The notes below the pieces were generated by a model, which was given only the letters and a program-made list of their open reading frames with translations, ran no database searches and was not told the DNA's origin. From NCBI GenBank assembly GCA_018780035.1, contig JADMKE010000004.1:421393-485392 (forward strand): a stretch of 64,000 bases of DNA, read 5' to 3'. This document shows positions 8,997-17,952 of this stretch, piece after piece. Positions within the stretch are counted from its first letter, which is position 1. The number at the start of each line of letters is the position of its first letter. Source of the stretch: Candidatus Sericytochromatia bacterium (lineage in GTDB: Bacteria; Cyanobacteriota; Sericytochromatia; UBA7694). Position numbers and translations under genes: made by a program.

Positions 8997-10307
8997 ATGT
9001 TGAATCACGCCTTTTACAGCGAAAACCGCAAGCATTTTATGGCTGAGTTGCCCCCCCGCAGTATTGCGATTATTCCCAGCCCAGCTCAGTCGACCTATAG
9101 CCACGACGTGCATTATCCCTATCGTCAAAGCAGCTATTTGCGCTATTTGACGGGTTTTGTCGAACACGACGCTGTCTTGGTACTGGCCCCCGACTCTCCC
9201 ACGCCGTATACCTTTTTTGTGTTGCCCCGCGATCTCGAAAAAGAGATCTGGAATGGTTTTCGCCACGGCGTGGATGGCGCACGGCAAACCTTTGGAGCCC
9301 AAGCCGCGTATACCATTGATCAGCTCGAAAGCAAATTGCCTGAACTCATGGCCAATACCGAGCACCTCTATTATGCGCTGGGCCATGATGAAGCCTTTGA
9401 TAAAAAAGTTTTAACCGCCCTGAATGCCGTGCGCAAACAGATCCGCAATGGTATCAGCGCCCCCCGGCATATCCACGATCCGGGTGAGATTTTAAACGAA
9501 ATGCGTCTGCGCAAGCAGCCTTACGAAGGTGAGATGATGCAAAAGGCGGCAGATATTGGCGTGGCTGCACATATTGAAGTCATGAAAGCGGTCAAACCCG
9601 GCATGAACGAATACGAAGTGCAGGCCCTGATAGACTATACTTTTGGCAAGAACCAGGCCCGTGCCGGATACCCCAGCATTGTGGGGGGCGGTCTCAATGC
9701 CACGGTTTTGCACTATATCGAAAACAACCAGCCTCTGTGTGATGGCGAACTGTTGCTCGTCGATGCCGGGGCTGAGTACCAGTATTACAATTCAGACATT
9801 ACTCGGACCATGCCGATCAACGGTAAATTTAGCCCTGTGCAGCGCCAAGTCTATGAACTCGTGCTCAAGGCCCAAAAGGCGGCGATTGAACAAGCCCGCC
9901 CCGGCAATACCTTTCTCGATCCCCACAACACAGCTGTGCAGATTTTGACTGCGGGTCTGGTCGAGTTGGGGCTCTTGCAAGGCGAGGTCGAGACCCTGAT
10001 CGAACAAGAGGCCTATAAAAAGTTTTATATGCACAAGACGGGCCATTGGCTGGGCGGCGATGTGCATGATGTCGGTGATTATCGCGATGCCGAAGGCAAT
10101 TGGCGCAAACTGGAGCCGGGTATGATTTTGACGGTGGAACCGGGTCTCTATTTTGGCCCGCACTTGGCTGGAGACATTCCCCATGAGTTTCTGCATATTG
10201 GCATTCGCATCGAAGACGACATCCTCGTGACTGCAGAAGGCCCCTTCAATTTAACTGCTGGGGTGCCCAAAGAGGTGGACGAAATCGAAGCGCTGATGCG
10301 TTCTTAA
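8997..10307 (+). CDS. pepP: Xaa-Pro aminopeptidase (M24B)
   Basis: This metallopeptidase removes an N-terminal residue that precedes proline. The 436-residue protein has the N-terminal aminopeptidase-P domain (SIAIIPSPAQSTYSHDVHYPYRQ) and then the pita-bread catalytic domain. Metal ligands are recognisable as the two Asp in 'LLVDAGAEYQYYNSDITRT', the His in 'HKTGHWLGGDVHDVG', and the Glu in 'LTVEPGLYF' and 'GIRIEDDIL'. CCGGAGA lies seven bases upstream of the ATG. Length matches E. coli PepP (441). It follows cutA closely on the same strand. Confidence 0.95.
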   Translation: MLNHAFYSENRKHFMAELPPRSIAIIPSPAQSTYSHDVHYPYRQSSYLRYLTGFVEHDAVLVLAPDSPTPYTFFVLPRDLEKEIWNGFRHGVDGARQTFGAQAAYTIDQLESKLPELMANTEHLYYALGHDEAFDKKVLTALNAVRKQIRNGISAPRHIHDPGEILNEMRLRKQPYEGEMMQKAADIGVAAHIEVMKAVKPGMNEYEVQALIDYTFGKNQARAGYPSIVGGGLNATVLHYIENNQPLCDGELLLVDAGAEYQYYNSDITRTMPINGKFSPVQRQVYELVLKAQKAAIEQARPGNTFLDPHNTAVQILTAGLVELGLLQGEVETLIEQEAYKKFYMHKTGHWLGGDVHDVGDYRDAEGNWRKLEPGMILTVEPGLYFGPHLAGDIPHEFLHIGIRIEDDILVTAEGPFNLTAGVPKEVDEIEALMRS

Positions 10308-10323
10308 GCCTGAAGCGCCAGAT

Positions 10324-10926
10324 TTAACGAGCGGTTCTGAGGATGGTAATTGGGATAAAGGGCATATCGTCCAGGGAGCCGACCATCGTCAGGTTGCTTT
10401 TGCGCTCAGCAGGAGAGGCATTCGAAAAAGACATGCGTTTTTCTTCTTGGAGTAGCGTGCTGTTATTCCATTCGGGTGTGCGGTAGAGACTTGCGCTGGG
10501 TCTGTTTAAAGCAAGGGTCAGATCTGCGGCCATGGCGTAGGTTCCTGCATTGCCAGGGGAGGACCGTCTGAGCCCTCTCTTTCTATCTTCGACTTTTTGT
10601 TGTAACTCAGCGTATTTTTGGAGTTGAGCGGCTTTTTCATCAGGGGTGTATTTGAGTTCGTTCTCGACCAAAAAGCCGTCTTGATCGCGATCAAAAATGG
10701 CCACTTCTAAGGCAACGGTTGGTGCTGCTTTTTTCAGTTCTGAGAGGGAGACCTTATCGCCAGATAAAAGGTAGCTGCCTGCTTTATCTTCCAGAACCAG
10801 ATCCACTCTCTGATTATCTTCTATGCCCGGCACTTCAACGGCACGGGCCGTCCCAGGTTCTAAGTGGGTTACTCGAAAAGAAGTTGCTTTTTGGGCCTGT
10901 GAAATATCCATTTGGTTTAAATTCAA
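10324..10926 (-). CDS. hypothetical protein with a single EF-hand-like loop
   Basis: This is a 200-residue protein without a signal peptide or membrane segment. Residues near 98-110 read 'DRDQDGFLVENEL', which matches the 12-residue calcium-binding loop of an EF-hand (D-x-D-x-D-G-x-L-x-x-x-E). Only one such loop is seen, and a lysine/glutamine-rich helix (KYAELQQKVEDRKRG) follows. The C-terminal third is Ser/Asn/Arg-rich and looks disordered. An internal Met at residue 7 is an alternative start. It is convergent with pepP, with 16 bases between stops. Calcium binding is inference only. Confidence 0.65.
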   Translation of the reverse strand: MNLNQMDISQAQKATSFRVTHLEPGTARAVEVPGIEDNQRVDLVLEDKAGSYLLSGDKVSLSELKKAAPTVALEVAIFDRDQDGFLVENELKYTPDEKAAQLQKYAELQQKVEDRKRGLRRSSPGNAGTYAMAADLTLALNRPSASLYRTPEWNNSTLLQEEKRMSFSNASPAERKSNLTMVGSLDDMPFIPITILRTAR

Positions 10927-10978
10927 AACTCCTGAAGCTAAAAATGAAGCAAAAACACAATCAAAAACGTATGGCTTT

Positions 10979-10984
10979 ATTATA
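10979..10984 (-). promoter_or_regulatory. candidate -10 element of the EF-hand-like gene
   Basis: Read leftward the sequence is GATTATAATAAAG, a perfect TATAAT box 53 bases before the start codon at 10926. A TTGCTG lies 19 bases upstream as a weak -35. Transcription would start near 10972. Confidence 0.45.
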
Positions 10985-11074
10985 ATCGATCAATTTGAAT
11001 TCTCAGCAAAAGTCTGAGTTTGTTCTTTAATTTGTCGTGTTTTTAGCTGAAAACTTGCTTCGCATCGTTTAAGT

Positions 11075-12154
11075 TTAACGCGCTTTACAGCGCATCAATC
11101 CCAGCTCGGCTGCGGGGCCATCGGTTTCAAAATAGTTCCCTTTTTCGATAAAATTCAAGGTCATGGTATTGAGGGGAGTGATCCAAAACTTGTCTTCAAA
11201 AGGGCTGTCAAAGCGCGAGAGCAAAGAGTGATTGGCCCCTTTTTCAAACAGACAAATTTGATTCTGGGGCAAACGCTCTGCGGCCTCTTTCTGAGCAGTA
11301 TTGCTGGCTGTTCCGTCTTTTTCTACACCGACAATCTGAATCGGGATTTTGACCTCGTTTAAACGCACCAGGGTTTCTTGGCCCAGGCGCTGCATACCCC
11401 GCAGGGCCCGCAGCCGAAACTGGCAATAGCCGCCGCGTCCACCGGCCCGCTCGACCTCACAACTGTCGTCCCATTTGGCGGGATATTCGGGTATCAAGGC
11501 ACTCAAGGGCGGTAAAAAATAATTGGATGGGGGGTTGATATCCAAAAGGGGTGCACCCAAAATGCCGCGATCAAACTGTTCGGGGGCTTGAATCAAGGCG
11601 CTGGCGGCCACGGCGCCCCCCAGGGAGAGGCCCATCACCGCACGCAGACCCTCTTTGGGCATGACCTGGGCGATTTGAGCTGCATATTCTTCGTAGCGCC
11701 GCCAGCTGGCTTCTGTTGGCAAATCGCTGGGTTCGTCGATCCATTTTTCCGCCTCTTGGCGCGAGCGGCGACCATGGCCCGGCAAGACCGGCACATAGAC
11801 GGCAAAGCCCCGTGCCGCCAGTTGGGGGGCCAATTCCCAAAATTGCTGAGGACAGGCTGAGTAGCCATGAAAGAGCAAAACTGTGCCTTTGCGTGTACCC
11901 TGAGGGGGCAGATAAAAGGGTTTGCAGGCCGTTTGCAGGGGATAATAAAAGTCACTTTGAATCAGATGTTGAATCCAAGCCGCTGGGTCCTGCTCAAAAT
12001 CGGGGGCAAAGCGGGCTTGGGGAGGCACTGGGGGTTTCCAGGGCTTGGCTTTCAAGGGCTCGGCTCTCAGAGGGGTTGCTATCAAGCCACAGGCCACAAG
12101 GCTCAAGCAGAGACCCTGCCAGGTTTTTTTTAGATATTTGATGATGAGGGGCAT
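11075..12154 (-). CDS. exported alpha/beta hydrolase
   Basis: The 359-residue protein starts with a signal peptide (basic n-region to YLKKTW, core LCLSLVACGLIATPLRA). The fold is alpha/beta hydrolase: 'VLLFHGYSACPQQF' supplies the oxyanion HG, 'MGLSLGGAVAASAL' is the G-x-S-x-G nucleophile elbow, and 'EKGANHSLLSRF' carries the likely catalytic His. 'VPVLPGHGRRSR' is typical of monoglyceride-lipase and carboxylesterase relatives. The acid is probably the Asp in VGVEKDGTAS. It would act in the periplasm or outside on an ester of unknown identity. It is read away from the DUF924 gene with 72 bases between. Confidence 0.85.
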   Translation of the reverse strand: MPLIIKYLKKTWQGLCLSLVACGLIATPLRAEPLKAKPWKPPVPPQARFAPDFEQDPAAWIQHLIQSDFYYPLQTACKPFYLPPQGTRKGTVLLFHGYSACPQQFWELAPQLAARGFAVYVPVLPGHGRRSRQEAEKWIDEPSDLPTEASWRRYEEYAAQIAQVMPKEGLRAVMGLSLGGAVAASALIQAPEQFDRGILGAPLLDINPPSNYFLPPLSALIPEYPAKWDDSCEVERAGGRGGYCQFRLRALRGMQRLGQETLVRLNEVKIPIQIVGVEKDGTASNTAQKEAAERLPQNQICLFEKGANHSLLSRFDSPFEDKFWITPLNTMTLNFIEKGNYFETDGPAAELGLMRCKAR

Positions 12155-12226
12155 AGCTGATATCCTTTGCTCTGATTGCTTGGCTGTGCGGCTTTTTGTG
12201 AATGGAGCAGTTCAAATGAGCCAAAA

Positions 12227-12832
12227 TCAGCCAAATGCAGAGCCCGGCTGGCTGAGGAACTCAACTTCTGCTGGCGAACTCGACCGTCCCAAACGGGCAT
12301 TGCGGTGGGGAAAACGGCCAAAACGGGCGATCACTTCGCGGTGTTGCAAGGCATAGTCAACAAACGAAGCCATTGCTCCCTCCAGGCCTACGGGGGCCTG
12401 GGTTTGCAGTTTTTGCAAAAGGCTGATGGCCTGCTCCTGGTCTTCAAGGGACTCACTGTGTTCAAAAGGCAGATAAACAAACAAACGCGACAGAGCAGGG
12501 AGCGTTTGATCTCCACCTGAAGCGCAGAGGGATTTGGCCAATGCGAGGGCCTGGGCATCCCAGGCAAAGGCCTGTCCACTGCCGCGAAAGAGGTTGCGGC
12601 TGCACTGATCAAGCAGGATCAAGAGCGCCAAGCTGCCTTCGGGGGTGCTTTCCCAGTCGCTCAGGCTGCCTTGACAGGCTTGAGTATGTAAACTGCCCAG
12701 TTCGGTGCGAATGTCATCGTCAAAGGCCGGATCGCTTTTAAACCAGCGTTGAATCTGTTCTGACTGAGGCAAACGGGAATGAGGATAACCCTCAAACCAA
12801 AAATGGAGTACCTTGGCAATATCTATTTGCAT
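12227..12832 (-). CDS. DUF924 family protein
   Basis: This 201-residue cytoplasmic protein matches the DUF924 pattern: 'VLHFWFEGYPHSRLP' at the start, a central 'ALLILLDQCSRNLFRGSGQAF' with the D-Q-x-x-R-N core, and a later 'YLPFEHSESLEDQEQA' segment. The family is all-helical and TPR-like and is widespread, with no firm biochemical role. The ATG at 12832 gives the conserved N-terminus directly. A short A/T-rich stretch of 68 bases separates it from the SpeD-SpeE gene on the same strand. Confidence 0.9.
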   Translation of the reverse strand: MQIDIAKVLHFWFEGYPHSRLPQSEQIQRWFKSDPAFDDDIRTELGSLHTQACQGSLSDWESTPEGSLALLILLDQCSRNLFRGSGQAFAWDAQALALAKSLCASGGDQTLPALSRLFVYLPFEHSESLEDQEQAISLLQKLQTQAPVGLEGAMASFVDYALQHREVIARFGRFPHRNARLGRSSSPAEVEFLSQPGSAFG

Positions 12833-12900
12833 TTAACCTCTGTATTTTCACGGAAAGCTTCAAAAACTGTCAAAATAGCATAGCACAAAGCCAGATATCC

Positions 12901-13986
12901 TTAAAGTGAGGACTGTTTTGAGGCCTGGGCAAAAATCCAGAATTCACAAAAAGAAGGGATAAATACCTGTTCAAACACCACTTGACTGAAATGACTTTGC
13001 AATAAATAGGCGATCTTTTTTTGTTGTTGCTGATCTGCAACAGGGCCGCAGGAGATGCTCAAAACGCCGGTTGGCAATAAAGCATGTGCAATGCTTTTAA
13101 ACAGGTGTTTTAAGTAACTCTCAGATGTTTGGCCTGTTTGACTCCAGGGGGCTGTACCCAAATCTGAAATAACCGCATCCAAATTTTTCAATTGAGACAA
13201 TTGGCTGGCGGCCTCGCCAGCTAAGAGTGAATATTGAGGCGCTTGGAAGGCTTGACCACAAAGCGGCTCCAAAAAACGCTGAGCAGCATGAATGACCGTT
13301 GGATCACGCTCCAAAACCCAAATTTTTTTTAAACTTGGGTTATTTTGCAGCAGGGTATTTAAGACTCCACCATCTCCGCCGCCGAGAATGGCGACAGAGG
13401 CATGCTTGGGTATCCCATTGAGCAGTTTGACCAGCGTTTGATGATAAATCAGATCGCTTTCTGCAATTTGTAATTCTTGATCCAAAAATAACATGCGCCC
13501 AAAAGTCGGGTTTTCAATGATCTGGATTTCTTGCCACTGGGAGCGTTCATGCATTATTTGTGCACTCACGTGGTAGCGAATATCGTAAGCAGATTTTGAA
13601 AAGTCTGTCAGCAGTCCCTTTTCTGCCAAGACAATTTTTTGACCTCGAATAATTTCCGCTCTGCGCAATTGCAGCGGTTTTAAACGTGTTTGTAAATAAT
13701 TTAAGAGCCATTCAGGCTTTTCTGAACCTGGTGAACAGGTAAAAATGTCCACAGCCAAATGGTGGGTTTCGGGGTAAGTGTGTAAAGCCACATGAGATTC
13801 TCCGATAATCGCGACGGCAGTTACTCCCATGGGTTCAAATTGGTGGGCAGCGATTTCTCTGAGATCCATACCCGCTTGTGTAATGCCCTCTTTTAATAGT
13901 TGACACACGCTGTCTGTCTGGGCCAAAATCTGAAATTCTTGGCAATCCAAAAATTCAGCAATCAGCTGGCTACCAAAGGCCTTCAT
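12901..13986 (-). CDS. S-adenosylmethionine decarboxylase / spermidine synthase-like fusion
   Basis: A single 361-residue chain joins two polyamine enzymes. Residues 1-115 are a bacterial AdoMet decarboxylase. Glu63-Ser64 in 'IGESHVALHTYPE' is the self-cleavage site giving the pyruvoyl group, and His69 and Cys84 match the other catalytic positions. Residues about 125-355 are a spermidine-synthase-type aminopropyltransferase with 'ILGGGDGGVLN' at 200-210 and the acidic 'LERD'. The usual DSTDP-like signature is here DLGTAPW, so the second Asp that contacts the amine is missing. 'YHEM' is replaced by YHQT. Decarboxylated AdoMet could pass directly between domains, but the acceptor may differ from putrescine. 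The start codon overlaps the stop of the upstream ABC gene (TAATG). Confidence 0.88.
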   Translation of the reverse strand: MKAFGSQLIAEFLDCQEFQILAQTDSVCQLLKEGITQAGMDLREIAAHQFEPMGVTAVAIIGESHVALHTYPETHHLAVDIFTCSPGSEKPEWLLNYLQTRLKPLQLRRAEIIRGQKIVLAEKGLLTDFSKSAYDIRYHVSAQIMHERSQWQEIQIIENPTFGRMLFLDQELQIAESDLIYHQTLVKLLNGIPKHASVAILGGGDGGVLNTLLQNNPSLKKIWVLERDPTVIHAAQRFLEPLCGQAFQAPQYSLLAGEAASQLSQLKNLDAVISDLGTAPWSQTGQTSESYLKHLFKSIAHALLPTGVLSISCGPVADQQQQKKIAYLLQSHFSQVVFEQVFIPSFCEFWIFAQASKQSSL

Positions 13987-15797
13987 TATAAATAACCTTG
14001 GGCCTGTAGGGCAAAGAGGCGGGCGTAGATTCCATCGTTTTGCATGAGTTCGCTATGGCTCCCGCGTTCGATAATATGGCCTTTGTCGAGCACGACAATA
14101 TCGTCAGCCATGCGCACTGTTGAGAATCGGTGAGAGATCACGATAGCCATCTGGTTGTGGGTGATTTCGCGAAAGCGCTCAAAGATCAGCGCTTCGGCTT
14201 CGGCATCCATTGCCGAGGTGGGTTCATCCAGCACCAGAATATCTGCGCGGCGACGCATAAAGGCGCGGGCCAGTGCGATGCGCTGCCATTGCCCACCCGA
14301 CAATTCGCGGCCATTTTTAAACCAACGTCCGAGCTGGGTGTGGTAGCGCTCGGGCAATTCGTCTAAGAACGAAGTAACCATGCCTTTTTCACCGGCTTCG
14401 GCCCATTTTGCTTCGTCATAATAATCCTTGAGATCGCCTGCGCCAATATTTTCGCCGAGCAGCATCTGGTAGCGCACAAAATCCTGAAAAATGACCCCCA
14501 CCCGTTCGCGCAGGGTGTGAATATCCCAGTCTTTGAGCTCCAGCCCGTCGAGCAGAATCTTTCCGCCTTCGGGTTCATAGAGCCGTGTCAGCAATTTGAT
14601 CAGGGTGGTTTTTCCCGAGCCGTTTTCCCCGACCAAGGCCAATTTGCGTCCCGGCTTGAGCACCAAATTGATTTCTTCCAGGGCCAGTTTCTCTGCGCCG
14701 GGGTAGCGAAAACTGACATTCTCAAAGCGAATGCCATCTCCGGGCAAAAGACCCACTTTTTGGGTCCCACCATAATGGGGCGTCGGCTGATCGAGAAATT
14801 CGTAGAGGGTCGAGAGATAGAGATTGTCTTCAAACATGCCCCCAATGGCATTTAAACTGCTGGCAAAAGCGGCTTGCCCCTGTTTAAACACCAAGAGATA
14901 CATGGTCATTTCTCCCAGGCTCAAGCGACTGTGAATGGTCTCAACGACGGTCCAGGCATAAGCGCCATACAGGGCCAGATTACTCAGGCCGCCCAAGAAA
15001 AAGCCCCAAATATTGCGCTTCCAGGTCAGAGCACGGTCTTCGCCAAAGATCTTGTTAAAAATATCTTTGTAACGATCCAAAAACAGCCCGCCCAATTGGT
15101 AGAGTTGTACCTCTTTGGCATAGTCTTCGCGGGCGATCATCATTTCCAAATAGGTCTGCTCGCGGCTTTCGGGGGCCCGCCAGCTAAACAGGCGAAAGGC
15201 GTCGCCCGAGAATTTGGTTTCGGCAATAAAAGCCGGTAGGGCTGCCAAGGCCAGCAACGCCACTGCCCAGGGCGAAAAAGCCAGCAGCAGGCCACAATAG
15301 GTGATCAGCGAAATCGTGTTTTGCACCAGCCCAAATAGGCGATTGATCAGGCCCAGCGGGCGGGTCGAGGCTTCGCGCCGGGCACGGGTCAGGCGGTCGT
15401 AAAATTCTGAGTCTTCAAATTGGGGCAGGGTCATTTGCAGGGCTTTTTCCAAAATCAGGACATTGACCTTGTGCCCGAGCTGGGCGCGCAGCAAAGACTG
15501 GCAGATCTGAATGCCTTTTTGCAGCCCCAATTGTAAAATCACCAATAAGCCTTCAAGCCCCACATAAAAAAGGGCCTGTTGTTGGGCCTGTTGGCTGCTC
15601 TGCTGGGAGGCGCTGAGCACGCTATCCACCAGCAATTTACCTGTATAAGCGATGCCTGCTGGCACCAAACCTGCAAACAGGGTGAAGAGACCATACATGA
15701 GAGTCAAAAGGGGAGCTGTTTGCCAGACCAAGCGCAGGGCGGGCAGGCTGTAGCGAAAGGCACCGGTTACAGTGGTGAGCAATTTGGAGAGGTTCAT
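13986..15797 (-). CDS. ABC exporter, fused membrane and ATPase domains
   Basis: The 603-residue half-transporter has a six-helix membrane domain over residues 1-325 and an ATPase domain from about 355. Motifs are complete: Walker A GENGSGKT at 390-397, Q-loop in VIFQDFVRYQ, signature LSGGQWQRIALARAF, Walker B ILVLDEPTSAMD and the H-loop VISHRFS. It would work as a homodimer that exports a substrate. Sequence does not say which, though lipid A, peptide and drug exporters all have this layout. It is translationally coupled to the downstream polyamine fusion gene by a one-base overlap, which suggests a shared pathway or coordinated expression. Confidence 0.93.
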   Translation of the reverse strand: MNLSKLLTTVTGAFRYSLPALRLVWQTAPLLTLMYGLFTLFAGLVPAGIAYTGKLLVDSVLSASQQSSQQAQQQALFYVGLEGLLVILQLGLQKGIQICQSLLRAQLGHKVNVLILEKALQMTLPQFEDSEFYDRLTRARREASTRPLGLINRLFGLVQNTISLITYCGLLLAFSPWAVALLALAALPAFIAETKFSGDAFRLFSWRAPESREQTYLEMMIAREDYAKEVQLYQLGGLFLDRYKDIFNKIFGEDRALTWKRNIWGFFLGGLSNLALYGAYAWTVVETIHSRLSLGEMTMYLLVFKQGQAAFASSLNAIGGMFEDNLYLSTLYEFLDQPTPHYGGTQKVGLLPGDGIRFENVSFRYPGAEKLALEEINLVLKPGRKLALVGENGSGKTTLIKLLTRLYEPEGGKILLDGLELKDWDIHTLRERVGVIFQDFVRYQMLLGENIGAGDLKDYYDEAKWAEAGEKGMVTSFLDELPERYHTQLGRWFKNGRELSGGQWQRIALARAFMRRRADILVLDEPTSAMDAEAEALIFERFREITHNQMAIVISHRFSTVRMADDIVVLDKGHIIERGSHSELMQNDGIYARLFALQAQGYL

Positions 15798-15904
15798 TGA
15801 TTACAGCCTTGTGTTTTTCAAACGATCAGAAGCACTGCAGACATTAAACTACCAGTCTGAGTTGGGGAGCAAGCCTTTCACGTTGCTTTGCCCTCAATCA
15901 GAAA

Positions 15905-15933
15905 AGGCCGCCTTGAAAAAATCAAGGCGGCCT
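15905..15933 (-). terminator. Rho-independent terminator
   Basis: AGGCCGCCTTGA (15905-15916) and TCAAGGCGGCCT (15922-15933) form a perfect 12-bp stem with a five-base loop. Read leftward it is followed by TTTTC. It ends the transcript of the HDDSVFM-tailed gene at 15954 and insulates it from the ABC exporter operon. Confidence 0.85.
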
Positions 15934-15953
15934 GGAGCGGAAAAAAGAGAGAT

Positions 15954-16643
15954 TTACTCTTCCAGTTTTTTCATGAAAACGGAGTCATCATGGACACCGG
16001 GTTTTACGGTGGGTTTGACATCTTTGCCCATAAAAACCGAATCATCGTGGTGCAGTTCGAAGTTACCCATACCGGGTTTCCCGATGCCAGGTTTGCCAGG
16101 AAAGCTGGGTTCAAAATCAATACCGGGGGGGAAGGGGCGAATTTGATTAATCCCAATCAGGTGGGGAGGAACGGGGCGGTTCTCAGAAACAGCATCGACA
16201 ACATCGTACATATTTTTGAGCACATCGCGTTCGTTTTGGGTGGTATCGGGGCTGGACATGCGTTTGACGATGGCATCTTTGAGATCATCCAATTGGCCGG
16301 GGGTCATGCCTTTGGTTTCACCCAAAAGGCTGCGCATGGCTGCTTGACGGGCGCCAGGCATTTTTGTAAATAAAGCTGCGTCCAAGGTATCATCGATAAT
16401 GGCGCTGTTGCCGCCTTTGCCGAGGAGCTCGACAATACCGGGGTTGATAATGCTGGTTCTCAATGGTTCGATGGCTGACTGATCTTCCATTTGGTGTTGG
16501 ATTTCGTGGTGCTTACCTTTGGTCGATTGGCTTTGGGCGGCTTGTCCAAGACCTGAGGCTGCAGATGCGGCTCCTGTTGCTGCGGCACCAGCAGCTTTTT
16601 GAATGCCTTTGGCTTGTTCGTATTTAGAGGGATTTACTTGCAT
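15954..16643 (-). CDS. orphan protein with duplicated HDDSVFM tail motif
   Basis: The 229-residue protein is not recognised. Its N-terminus is Ala/Gly/Ser-rich (GAAATGAASAASGLGQAAQ) without a cleavable signal. The middle (residues about 60-165) is helical and charged. Residues 165-197 are rich in Pro and Gly (PGKPGIGKPGMG). The C-terminus repeats HDDSVFM at 199-205 and 218-224, separated by a Lys/Pro/Val linker. Such duplicated acidic/aromatic tails often act as short docking motifs, which is inference. It is monocistronic, with a strong terminator just downstream and a 266-base AT-rich region upstream. Confidence 0.7.
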   Translation of the reverse strand: MQVNPSKYEQAKGIQKAAGAAATGAASAASGLGQAAQSQSTKGKHHEIQHQMEDQSAIEPLRTSIINPGIVELLGKGGNSAIIDDTLDAALFTKMPGARQAAMRSLLGETKGMTPGQLDDLKDAIVKRMSSPDTTQNERDVLKNMYDVVDAVSENRPVPPHLIGINQIRPFPPGIDFEPSFPGKPGIGKPGMGNFELHHDDSVFMGKDVKPTVKPGVHDDSVFMKKLEE

Positions 16644-16909
16644 CAGATTTCATTTCCTTCTTGTTTTTAAATTAGACTAAAGGGACTTTGACGCACACTT
16701 GCGAAAACTTTGGAATTTGGGGTGGGTTTTGTGGCTTGGATTTGATTAAAAACACCTTAACACAAGAGTGATGAATTGTTTATCTCTGCCAAGTTCAAAA
16801 AGATGAGGTCTGAGCGCCAAATAAAATCCATTTTTAATTAATTTTTAATAAAAATACTCTTTTTGTTAAATCTTGCCCGACCCAAACAAGGCCTGCTTTT
16901 TTCCGTGTT

Positions 16910-17791
16910 TTAGCCTTCTCGGAAAAAGGGAGAGGTCATATATTCTTTAAAATAATCAGCCAATTTATGCTCGCCCTGGAGCGGAGCGGTTTTGTTTTTT
17001 TCTGCGCTATCAGCGATAAATTTGAGATGCTGGGCGCGTTGGGGGCTGAAGAGTTTTGTCAAACTCGCTAAAACGGGGATCAGACCAGCTGGAAGGCCTT
17101 GAATATGGGCTTTTTTACCCAGGGTTTCAAAGGCCAATTGGGCGATTTGGCGCTGGCTCAGGTTTTGTGGGCCGCCGGCCAAGAGCTCTTTTTCTTTGGC
17201 TATCATGGCCTTGATACAAATGTGTGCCAGATCTGCGGCATGAATGGGGTTTATGCTGGATTCTCCCTGCCCCAAAACGTAGGTTGTGCCGCGCCGAGCC
17301 ATATTGAGATAGGTTGTTAAATCCGAGAAATAGCCCGTGGGTCGAATAATGCACGAGGTTGTGGGGGATTCCTGCAGGGCTTTGACAAAGCGCTCTTTGG
17401 CTGTATACTCGTCGGGCTGAGAGGGATTGAGCCGGGACACATAGATGAATTTTTTTAATTCGGTGGTCTGCTGTGCGATTTGTAAGAGATTATAATTGCC
17501 CTGATAATCAATCGCAGCATAATCTCTGCCCGTTGGGCTGTTTGCGCCGACACAAGAGACAATATATTCAATTTGTTGGCAGGCATTGTACAGGCTTTCG
17601 GGCCGTGTTAAATCTGCAACAACAATCTCATCGACTTCAGCTCCAACAGCCGGTTCGAGGAATGGCCCACGTTTCCAGAGCTTTTCACGGTTGCGCACCA
17701 GAGCACGTACACGGTGGCCCTGTCGCTTGAGTTCATGGACCAGATGTTTGCCAAGATACCCCGTGGCTCCTGCAACAAGCACAAATTTCAT
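16910..17791 (-). CDS. NmrA-like atypical short-chain dehydrogenase
   Basis: This 293-residue protein begins with the Rossmann signature 'VLVAGATGYLGKHLV' (G-x-x-G-x-x-G), followed by 'VRALVRNREKL', whose Arg favours NADPH. 'FIYVSRLNPSQPDEYTAKERF' supplies the usual strand and helix of atypical SDRs, and the canonical Y-x-x-x-K is changed. 'CIIRPTGYFSDL' and 'GGPQNLSQRQIAQLAFE' are typical of the NmrA/Ycf39/complex-I-subunit-like group. Members are reductases, redox sensors or assembly factors, so the substrate is open. The 5' region of 160 bases up to about 17950 is shared with the divergent propeller gene. Confidence 0.88.
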   Translation of the reverse strand: MKFVLVAGATGYLGKHLVHELKRQGHRVRALVRNREKLWKRGPFLEPAVGAEVDEIVVADLTRPESLYNACQQIEYIVSCVGANSPTGRDYAAIDYQGNYNLLQIAQQTTELKKFIYVSRLNPSQPDEYTAKERFVKALQESPTTSCIIRPTGYFSDLTTYLNMARRGTTYVLGQGESSINPIHAADLAHICIKAMIAKEKELLAGGPQNLSQRQIAQLAFETLGKKAHIQGLPAGLIPVLASLTKLFSPQRAQHLKFIADSAEKNKTAPLQGEHKLADYFKEYMTSPFFREG

Positions 17792-17952
17792 TGAAGGCTG
17801 TTTTCCTGCTGTGATTCAGCCCAAGCTGGCTGCTTGCGGGACTGTCTGGGATATTGTACCAAATTTGGGTTCTGCCAAGGCCGATTTGTGGCTAAAGACA
17901 TCCTGAATCGGCGTGGTAAAATGATTTAAAATAAGTCACTGATTTTATCCGG

